Source of the DNA: Capsulimonas sp.
GTDB lineage: Bacteria; Armatimonadota; Armatimonadia; Armatimonadales; Capsulimonadaceae
Reading direction: 5' to 3'
Length of the DNA: 13,237 bases
Assembly: GCA_025963815.1 (NCBI GenBank)
Contig: JAOQAA010000336.1
Coordinates: 1 to 13,237, forward strand
Positions 1-5,048 of the stretch are shown here, one piece after another; position 1 is the first letter of the stretch, and every line of letters begins with the position of its first letter. The notes beneath the pieces were generated by a model. That model was not told the DNA's origin, ran no database searches, and was given only the letters and a program-made list of their open reading frames with translations. Both the position numbers and the translations under genes were made by a program.

Positions 1-409
1 TGAAGCCGTAGCTCTCATGCAGGCCGACACTCGGATCATTGGGCATCGTGATTCCCGCTTAAGCCTTGTAAAATCCCTGCAGCTCGAGCAGCGCGAACAA
101 CGCCTTGTAGAGCCTGCGGCCGATCCCCTGACGGTGGTGCGCCGGATCGAGGTAGATCGAGATCGTCACTGCCCATTGGTACGCCAAACGATCGCGGTGA
201 CGGCTGGCGTACGCATAACCGGCGACCACGCCGTCACGCTCGAAAATCAGCCACGGAAACTCACGCGTCACACGGGCGATATCGTCGCGCAAAACATCGA
301 CCGGCGGCGGCGTTACATCGAATGTGATCGCCGATTCCGCGCAGATCGGGCCATAGATTCGCAGGATATCTTCCGCGTCGTCCGGGGTGGCCAGTCGTAT
401 AAGGTCCAT
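1..409 (-). pseudogene. GNAT N-acetyltransferase (phosphinothricin acetyltransferase-like), interrupted by an in-frame stop; continues past the left edge
   Basis: The ATG at 409-407 has a good ribosome binding site (AAAGGGG about 7 nt upstream) and lies 11 nt after the argC stop, so the two genes are probably cotranscribed. The first 116 residues are a typical PAT/Bar-like GNAT domain: an early RLATPDDAEDILRIY segment, ITFD near residue 29, and the acetyl-CoA loop R93-Q-G-I-G-R98. After GFYKA the frame meets TAA (61-59), but the same frame continues with AGITMPNDPSVGLHESYGF up to the window edge. That is the standard C-terminal part of this family, where a Tyr normally sits at the stop position (GFYxAYAGI). 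One base change in a Tyr codon (TAT or TAC to TAA) explains it. The family acetylates phosphinothricin, methionine sulfoximine or similar amines. A truncated product would lack the last strands of the fold and is unlikely to work. A sequencing error is possible. Confidence 0.85.
59..61 (-). other. In-frame TAA nonsense codon inside the acetyltransferase gene
   Basis: On the minus strand the codons read GGA TTT TAC AAG GCT TAA GCG GGA ATC. Family-like sequence continues in the same frame directly after the stop, so this is a substitution and not an indel. The expected residue is Tyr. Confidence 0.85.
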
Positions 410-420
410 ATCCGTCCCCT

Positions 421-1470
421 TTACGGCCACATGGCGGCCATGGTCAGGCCCGCCGTTTCGTCGAACCCGCACGCGAGGTTCATGTTCTGGATCGCCTGTC
501 CCGCCGCGCCTTTGACAAGGTTATCGATGGCGGAGATCACAATCACACGGTTGGTGCGCGTATCCACGGCGAGGCCGATGTGGCAGTAGTTCGTGCCTTG
601 CGTATGCTTCGTCGCCGGGAACTGGCCCGCGTCTAAAATCACCACGAATGGTTCGTCCGCGTAGTAAGTGTTAAAGAGGGCCTGAAGATCGCCCGCGTCG
701 GCCTTAAGATTGGCGTAGGCCGTGGTCAGAATACCCCGCGTGATTGGCGACAGATGAGGCGTGAACGTGATCAAAATCGGCTCACCCGCGATTTGCGAGA
801 GCGACTGCTCGATCTCAGGCACATGTCGATGGACGCCCGCAACGCCGTAAGGCTTGATGCTTTCGTTGACTTCGCTGAAGTGGAAGTCCAGGCCAAACTT
901 CGACCGACCCGCGCCGGAAACGCCGCTGTGGCTGTCGATAATAATAGACTTGCGGTCGATCAAGTCCGCCGCCAATAGCGGCGCCAGCGCCAGGGCCGCC
1001 GAAGTTGGATAGCAGCCGGGGTTCGCGATCAGCTTGGACGACTTGATCGCTTCTTTGTTGAGTTCAGGAAGACCGTACGTCGCTCGCTCGATCCAATCTT
1101 GAGCCTTATGCTCCGACTTGTACCACTGCGCGTAGTGCGCCGGGTTCTTCAATCGGAAATCCGCGCTGAGGTCGATCACCGGCTTGCCCGCCTCGATCAG
1201 CGCCGGCGCATGCTCCATAGCCAGCCCCGCCTCGCCGGCGAGAAAGACGACATCGCATCGGTCAATCGCTGTCTGCGAATCGAACTTCTCGCAGACCAAA
1301 TTGATCCGCTTCGCCACGCCCGGCAGCGCCGCCGACAGCGGCTTGCCCGCATATGTCCCCGACGTCACATACGTCAGCTCCACATTCGGATGGCCCGCCA
1401 GCAGCCTCGCCAGCTCGCCTCCGCCATACCCCGATACTCCCACAATCCCGACCCGCAATCGATCCGCCAT
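421..1470 (-). CDS. argC: N-acetyl-gamma-glutamyl-phosphate reductase
   Basis: ArgC catalyses the third step of arginine/ornithine synthesis: NADPH-dependent reduction of N-acetyl-glutamyl phosphate to the semialdehyde, in the cytoplasm. The 349-residue product is full length for the family. Visible landmarks are the Rossmann loop GIVGVSGYGGGEL (8-20), the catalytic Cys153 in ANPGCYPTSAAL, HSGVSGAGRS (181-190), the HRHVPE motif (214-219) and FTPHLSPITRGIL. The ATG at 1470 follows a GTGAGG ribosome binding site (1484-1479) with 8 nt spacing. The gene lies directly behind two intrinsic terminators and an Arg-rich leader peptide, so its transcription is probably attenuated. A PAT-like acetyltransferase follows 11 nt downstream. 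The other arg genes are not in the window. Confidence 0.97.
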   Translation of the reverse strand: MADRLRVGIVGVSGYGGGELARLLAGHPNVELTYVTSGTYAGKPLSAALPGVAKRINLVCEKFDSQTAIDRCDVVFLAGEAGLAMEHAPALIEAGKPVIDLSADFRLKNPAHYAQWYKSEHKAQDWIERATYGLPELNKEAIKSSKLIANPGCYPTSAALALAPLLAADLIDRKSIIIDSHSGVSGAGRSKFGLDFHFSEVNESIKPYGVAGVHRHVPEIEQSLSQIAGEPILITFTPHLSPITRGILTTAYANLKADAGDLQALFNTYYADEPFVVILDAGQFPATKHTQGTNYCHIGLAVDTRTNRVIVISAIDNLVKGAAGQAIQNMNLACGFDETAGLTMAAMWP

Positions 1471-1478
1471 TGGTTTTG

Positions 1479-1484
1479 CCTCAC
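1479..1484 (-). promoter_or_regulatory. argC ribosome binding site
   Basis: GTGAGG lies 8 nt before the argC ATG. It begins immediately after the T-tract of terminator 2, so the attenuator runs right up to the start of translation with no spare leader. Confidence 0.8.
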
Positions 1485-1542
1485 AAAATAAAAAAGAACG
1501 CCGCCCGCCGTCTTAACTGATTAAGACAAGCGCGCGGCGTTC
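1485..1542 (-). terminator. Terminator 2 of the argC leader (attenuator, promoter-distal)
   Basis: On the minus strand GAACGCCGC (1542-1534) pairs perfectly with GCGGCGTTC (1504-1496). The stem continues upward with further pairs, including GTCTTAA (1527-1521) with TTAAGAC (1516-1510) around a TCAG loop. TTTTTTATTTT (1495-1485) follows directly. This is a textbook Rho-independent terminator placed just before the argC ribosome binding site. Its 5' arm is also complementary to the 3' arm of terminator 1. Confidence 0.88.
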
Positions 1543-1551
1543 CCCAAAAGC

Positions 1552-1611
1552 AAAAAGCCGCGCGCCATCGAATTCCCATGCCCCCAGAGGGGAAGGGAAA
1601 TGGCCCGCGGC
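1552..1611 (-). terminator. Terminator 1 of the argC leader (attenuator, promoter-proximal)
   Basis: On the minus strand GCCGCG (1611-1606) pairs with CGCGGC (1562-1557), GCCA (1604-1601) with TGGC (1567-1564), and TTCCC (1599-1595) with GGGAA (1577-1573). The top contains a small CCCC/GGGG hairpin. TTTTT (1556-1552) follows, then GCTTTT. The 5' arm can pair instead with a segment inside the leader peptide coding region (1662-1647), which would prevent this terminator. Confidence 0.82.
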
Positions 1612-1678
1612 TCGATTAAATCGAGCCTTCTCCACGCTTAGCGTGTCGCGGACGCATTTCCCAAAACACGAACGCGAC
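1595..1678 (-). promoter_or_regulatory. Alternative pairing segments 1, 2 and 3 of the argC attenuator (pause hairpin and antiterminator)
   Basis: Segment 1, GTCGCG (1678-1673), lies in the Arg codons and pairs with CGCGAC (1650-1645) in segment 2. Segment 2, GGGAAATG-C-GTCCGCG (1662-1647), pairs with segment 3, CGCGGGCCATTTCCC (1609-1595), through 15 pairs with one bulged C (1654) and one G-T wobble (1652/1604). Segment 3 is the 5' arm of terminator 1, so 2:3 excludes the terminator (3:4). Two small hairpins sit between: CACGC-TAA-GCGTG (1645-1633), with the leader stop codon in its loop, and GGCTCGA...TCGAGCC (1627-1609). The pairing is read directly; the switching is inferred. Confidence 0.75.
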
Positions 1679-1715
1679 GACGCAGCGACAGGTTGTTTGC
1701 TGCTAGAAAAGACAT
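1638..1715 (-). CDS. Arginine-rich leader peptide of the argC attenuator (25 aa)
   Basis: This short reading frame runs from ATG 1715-1713 to TAA 1640-1638. It encodes MSFLAANNLS, then L-R-R-R-V-R (residues 11-16), and ends ...SATR. Five of 25 residues are Arg, with codons CGT, CGT, CGC and CGT clustered at 12, 13, 14 and 16. Such runs of the end-product amino acid are the hallmark of attenuator leader peptides. A ribosome stalled with Arg12/Arg13 in its active sites would cover RNA to about 1664, leaving segment 2 (from 1662) free to form the antiterminator. A ribosome that reaches the stop codon would cover segment 2 and allow terminator 1. No Shine-Dalgarno is seen; the ATG is 9 nt after a -10 element, so the mRNA may be leaderless. 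The function is inferred from position and architecture. The peptide itself probably has no other role. Confidence 0.75.
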   Translation of the reverse strand: MSFLAANNLSLRRRVRVLGNASATR

Positions 1716-1724
1716 TGTACGAAA

Positions 1725-1754
1725 AGAATACCCGGCCCAAAGTCGATTTGTCAA
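1725..1754 (-). promoter_or_regulatory. Predicted promoter of the argC leader
   Basis: A perfect -35 TTGACA (1754-1749), an 18-bp spacer and TATTCT (1730-1725) place the start near 1718-1715, at or just before the leader-peptide ATG. The -35 overlaps the stop codon that the upstream frameshifted gene would have. A second -10-like box, TACAAT (1719-1714), would start downstream of the ATG and so would not express the peptide; it has no good -35 at normal spacing. Confidence 0.6.
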
Positions 1755-2279
1755 GCTGTGTGAGAAGTTCTGGTACAGTCGCTTAAGAGCTGGTCAGTTG
1801 CCCCTCCGTCACACGGATGCAAATCACGCAATTGTTTTAAGACGGCCTGTATTTCCGGCGTTGGCGTTTCCGCCAGAGCCCAGACCATCGCTTCCCATTC
1901 CCGGTCGAAAAATCATTCACCTGCACCAAGAGAAGCGCCATCCAAGCGGCGCGAAGCGCTCCTGGGACTTCACCGCCCAACGCACTCAAAATGAGCAGGC
2001 GATAGTTGGGATTGTATAGCCGATCGCCGATTTCACTGACCGCTTCCTTGGGGTTACGCTGAAAATACGCCTTGACCACTTGAGACATCGCATGGCGATC
2101 CCAATCGTCAAAGTGGTAATCAGCGGGTGGCGGCAGTTGATCGTGCAGATCTATGTAGTCAAACAAGACGCCGATTTGCGTGATGGGCCATTTCCATGCA
2201 AACGCGGCGGCGTACTAAAGGGGGTGAAGTGATGGCTGGAATCCGTGATGTGCTCCAGCACGAAGCGCACATCATCCAT
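1751..2279 (-). pseudogene. Hypothetical protein gene broken by two -1 frameshifts
   Basis: Three consecutive frames join into one coherent protein of about 176 residues that I do not recognise. Frame 1 starts at ATG 2279 (MDDVRFVLEHITDSSHHFTPF) and would stop at 2151. Frame 2 carries FAWKWPITQIGVLFDYIDLHD and on to AAWMALLLVQVNDF. Frame 3 resumes as FDREWEAMVWALAETPTPEI and ends at TGA 1753-1751. The first shift is near 2200-2210 in a CCG-rich tract, the second at the T5 run 1912-1908, where six Ts would restore TTT TTC GAC. Without frame 3, frame 2 ends in an unnatural basic tail (GLWRKRQRRKYRPS). The restored protein is acidic, helical and soluble, with no signal peptide. Both lesions lie in repeats, so assembly error is as likely as real decay. 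A TATAAT at 2319-2314 could be its promoter. Confidence 0.7.
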
Positions 2280-2313
2280 GTTCGGCGAATTCTTTTGCGT
2301 CATAGATGGGAAC

Positions 2314-2319
2314 ATTATA
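2314..2319 (-). promoter_or_regulatory. Possible -10 box for the frameshifted hypothetical gene
   Basis: A consensus TATAAT lies on the minus strand 34 nt before the ATG at 2279, with no convincing -35 at normal spacing. It could equally be chance in an AT-richer intergenic stretch. Confidence 0.3.
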
Positions 2320-2429
2320 CATCTTCATGACAGTCTGGAAGCGTGTAGGGCTTCGCCTCGCCAGGCAAGCAGGATTTCTTGTCCCGCTGGCGGAACCTAC
2401 CACCATCACAGTTCTGGAAAGAGTCACTA

Positions 2430-3497
2430 TTGAAAACTGTCGCCCTCGCTGTCGCCGGAACGTTGATGACCGGCTTAATTATCCCCACGGCGCACGCCGC
2501 CGTCGCCAAGAAACACCCCGTGAAGAAGCCCGTGGTCGGAACCCGGGGAACACATCAGATGGCCGGAGGCGAAGGCGTTCTCGGAGAGACGTATACGCTC
2601 AAGGAAGGGCCAAATTTCACGCTGGTCAGCGCGGAATACAGCGTTGCGCGGATCAATCTGAGCGCGGGCAGTGTGCTCGTTCCCAAGGCGGACGAAAAGC
2701 TGCTCGTGCTGCACTTACGCGCCAAGAACCCGCGCAAGGACGATCTTTATCTGGGCGGAACGTTTGTCGGGTTCCAGACGGTCGCCATGGACGGCAAGAC
2801 CCGTGACGACAGCGAGTACATCATCCACAGCGGTGATAAAGACAGCCTCGCGGTCACGCTCAAGCCTGGCCAGGGGATCGACGATCTCGTAACCGCCTGC
2901 ATCGTGCCCGCCGCCGGCCCCGTCCCGAAGCTGATCCTGACCAAAGGCCGCGAAGGCACGAACGAAGAGGTGACGCGCTACTCGCTGGGGACAGCCCAGA
3001 ACCCGGTCAAGCCGCTTCCCGCGCCCATCGCCGATCCGGCCGACCCCAAGGGCGCGACGGCGCTCACGAGCGTGCCGGCCGTAATCGGGCAGACTTACCC
3101 CGCCGGGTTCTTCGACATCACGCTCGATTCACTTGCCTTCTCCACCGACAAAATCGGCGAAAACGATCCGCCGGAGGGAAAGCGCTGGCTTGTGGGGGTC
3201 ATGACGCTCAAAAACCAGTCGTTCCAGCACGTCTATATCTCGGCCGCCAACGCCTTCAGCATCTTCCTCAAGGATGAAGACGGCGACAAGACGACGTTCT
3301 CCGACTACCTGCGGCATGTCAAGACCGATGACAATACCGACAACAGCCCGGAATACGGCGAAACCGTCCGCACTCGCTTCTTCCTCGCCGTTCCCAAGGA
3401 CGGCGCGCCCGGCAAGACCCTCAGCATCGCGGAAAGCGTGGACAACAGCGGCGGCGTCTCCCGCGCGTATGTGTACGATATTTCGGGACTGAAATAA
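2430..3497 (+). CDS. Exported protein with two DUF4352-like immunoglobulin-fold repeats
   Basis: I chose the TTG at 2430 because GGAAAGAG lies 7 nt upstream and the resulting N-terminus is a clean signal peptide: MKTVALAVAGTLMTGLIIP followed by a cleavage site near AHA-AVA (residue 23). The frame stays open further upstream, but the added sequence (MSRWRNLPPS...) is not signal-like. The mature protein of about 330 residues holds two similar beta-rich domains. The first begins GETYTLKEGPNFTLVSAEYS and continues with KLLVLHLRAKNPRKDDLYLG; the second begins IGQTYPAGFFDITLDSLAFS and continues with KRWLVGVMTLKNQSFQHVYI. This pattern resembles the DUF4352/telokin-like fold of secreted and lipoprotein ectodomains. 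No catalytic motif is visible. The role is unknown, probably a periplasmic or cell-surface structural or binding protein. It ends at the shared inverted repeat 3502-3548. Confidence 0.8.
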   Translation: MKTVALAVAGTLMTGLIIPTAHAAVAKKHPVKKPVVGTRGTHQMAGGEGVLGETYTLKEGPNFTLVSAEYSVARINLSAGSVLVPKADEKLLVLHLRAKNPRKDDLYLGGTFVGFQTVAMDGKTRDDSEYIIHSGDKDSLAVTLKPGQGIDDLVTACIVPAAGPVPKLILTKGREGTNEEVTRYSLGTAQNPVKPLPAPIADPADPKGATALTSVPAVIGQTYPAGFFDITLDSLAFSTDKIGENDPPEGKRWLVGVMTLKNQSFQHVYISAANAFSIFLKDEDGDKTTFSDYLRHVKTDDNTDNSPEYGETVRTRFFLAVPKDGAPGKTLSIAESVDNSGGVSRAYVYDISGLK

Positions 3498-3501
3498 AAT
3501 A

Positions 3502-3548
3502 CACCAGCGCTCAATACTGACGATCATCGTCAGTATTGAGCGCTGGTG
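3502..3548. terminator. Perfect 23-bp inverted repeat; shared convergent terminator
   Basis: CACCAGCGCTCAATACTGAC (from 3502) with GAT completes an arm that is exactly reverse-complemented at 3526-3548, with one base (C3525) at the centre. It lies 4 nt after the stop of the plus-strand exported protein and 26 nt after the stop of the minus-strand HD-GYP gene. On the minus strand it is followed by TATTTTATTT, as an intrinsic terminator should be. On the plus strand the following ATCTTGTCC is only weakly T-rich. It is best read as the terminator of the minus-strand operon that also blocks read-through from the other side. Confidence 0.8.
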
Positions 3549-3574
3549 ATCTTGTCCTATGCTGGTCATGGAGC

Positions 3575-5023
3575 CTAAGCGGCGAGCGGGAGATCGTCCC
3601 AGCCTTCGCTCTCATCCTGCGTCTCCTCGACGACGCGCAGGAAGATTTCCGTCAGCGTCGGATCGAAGTGCGTTCCCGCGAGGCCGCGAATGTGGGCGCA
3701 GACGCGGTCGTGGGCCCAGGCTCTGCGGTATGGGCGGTCGGAGCGAAGGGCGTCCCAAACGTCCACAAACGCAAAAAGGCGAGCGGCGAGCGGGATCTCT
3801 TCGCCGCTCAAGCCACGCGGATAACCGGTTCCGTCCCATTTTTCGTGGTGATAGCGTGGGATGTCCAGCGCCGGCTCTAAGAACTCAATCGGCTGCAGCA
3901 TCTGAACGGCGTATTCCGGATGGAGGCGCATCACAACCCATTCGGCTTCGGTCAAGGCGCCGGGCTTGAGCAGGATTTCGTCAGGGATGCCCATTTTACC
4001 GATATCGTGCAGCAGGGCGCCATGCCGCAGAGTATTCAGCTGGTCTTCCCCCATCCCCAGCGCTTGCCCCATGCGCAGAGTGAGTTCGGTGACGCGCCGG
4101 CAGTGTCCTTCGGTCTCGTGATCGCGCATTTCCAGCGCGCGGCTCCAGCCTTCGATCGTGGCGTTGTAGGCCACCAAAAGCTCGGCCGTGCGAAGGCTGA
4201 CGCGTTCTTCCAATTCATTGTTGGTTTGGCGCAGCTCTTCATGCGCTTTGCGGAGCGCCTCAGCGGAGGCGAGACGCTCCGCCCCAGCGATCAGAGCGTT
4301 GCGCTGATAGGTGTAAACGCAAATCGTGACCGCCAGCGACATCAGCAGGGCTACTCCAAGTCCTGCCCACACCGCGCGGCGCAGATGCGACAGGTTATCC
4401 GTATACTGGGTCGCGTTCATGTCGACACCGACAATTCCGACACAGTGTCCATGAGAATCGCGGATCGGCGCATATCCGCTCATAAACGAGCCCCAGCGAT
4501 CGGGATAGACTTTGGTGTCGGCCCCAACGATCCCCGTCCGAAGAGCGCGGAGCATCGGCGGCGGCGCCTCGGGGTACTCCTCCATGATATGCGATTTGTC
4601 ATCGACGCCATCTCCATCGGCGTCCCCCGCAGGCGTGGGATCCAGAACGAAGAAGACTTTATTGTTGCGCAGGACGCACGTATAAATGAACTTCATATCG
4701 CTGCTGGCGATCAGCATCGCTTGCAGCGGAGCGATGGCGCGCCGGTACTCGGGCGTCGATTCCTGAGCAGGCAAGATGAAATCTTTGTGGCGATCCGCAT
4801 CCACCACGGTCGCCGCCATCGCCGCCGTGTGGCGAAGCTCGGCGCGCATGCCATCGTAAGCGGCGGACAGTGAGCTGTAGTAAAGCGCGAGACTGCTAAC
4901 GCAGCTGGCCACCAGCAGGACAAAGCCGGCAAGAAGCGCCGCCTTGTACGGAGCCACCGACGTGACGCGTTGTTTGAAGCGACGCCGCCGCAATTTGTAA
5001 GTAGTGCTTAAGAACTTGTCCAT
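3575..5023 (-). CDS. Membrane-bound HD-GYP domain protein (predicted c-di-GMP phosphodiesterase) with extracytoplasmic sensor
   Basis: The 482-residue protein has a basic N-terminus, TM1 (about 27-48), an extracytoplasmic sensor region (about 49-216), TM2 (about 217-240), a coiled-coil linker (about 245-282) and an HD-GYP domain. The sensor has Cache-like features: FIYTCVLRNNKVFFVLDPTP, an acidic DADGDGVDD loop (134-142) that looks like a calcium-binding loop, and GIVGVDMNA just before TM2. The catalytic domain shows HDIGKMGIP (339-347, metal ligands H339/D340), H368 and HHEKWDGTGYPRGL (392-405, GYP at 400-402). These match active enzymes that hydrolyse c-di-GMP to pGpG/GMP. The ATG at 5023 has only a poor ribosome binding site. 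It follows the GGDEF gene by 25 nt, so the two are probably cotranscribed and the second may depend on translational coupling. Confidence 0.92.
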   Translation of the reverse strand: MDKFLSTTYKLRRRRFKQRVTSVAPYKAALLAGFVLLVASCVSSLALYYSSLSAAYDGMRAELRHTAAMAATVVDADRHKDFILPAQESTPEYRRAIAPLQAMLIASSDMKFIYTCVLRNNKVFFVLDPTPAGDADGDGVDDKSHIMEEYPEAPPPMLRALRTGIVGADTKVYPDRWGSFMSGYAPIRDSHGHCVGIVGVDMNATQYTDNLSHLRRAVWAGLGVALLMSLAVTICVYTYQRNALIAGAERLASAEALRKAHEELRQTNNELEERVSLRTAELLVAYNATIEGWSRALEMRDHETEGHCRRVTELTLRMGQALGMGEDQLNTLRHGALLHDIGKMGIPDEILLKPGALTEAEWVVMRLHPEYAVQMLQPIEFLEPALDIPRYHHEKWDGTGYPRGLSGEEIPLAARLFAFVDVWDALRSDRPYRRAWAHDRVCAHIRGLAGTHFDPTLTEIFLRVVEETQDESEGWDDLPLAA

Positions 5024-5048
5024 AAAAGTGCGTACGAAAAATCCTGTC

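Noticed and set aside
1485..1611. The two terminators as simple ends of the upstream frameshifted gene
   Set aside because: They lie 140 nt or more beyond that gene, behind a separate promoter and an Arg-rich leader frame, and one sits against the argC ribosome binding site. Some terminating effect on read-through is still likely.
1485..1715. T-box or other tRNA-sensing riboswitch in the argC leader
   Set aside because: The conserved T-box sequence (GGGTGGNACCGCG-like) is absent. The nearest resemblance, TGGCGCGCGG, lies in the 3' arm of terminator 1, where it cannot act as a T-box antiterminator.
1513..1740. 75-codon minus-strand open frame upstream of argC
   Set aside because: It starts with TTG upstream of the predicted transcription start and runs through both terminator hairpins; the composition follows the RNA structures. 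The shorter leader frame in another phase explains the region better.
3920..4873. 317-codon plus-strand open frame
   Set aside because: It is antisense to the HD-GYP gene, has no ribosome binding site and has Arg/His/Gln-rich composition typical of a GC-rich shadow frame.
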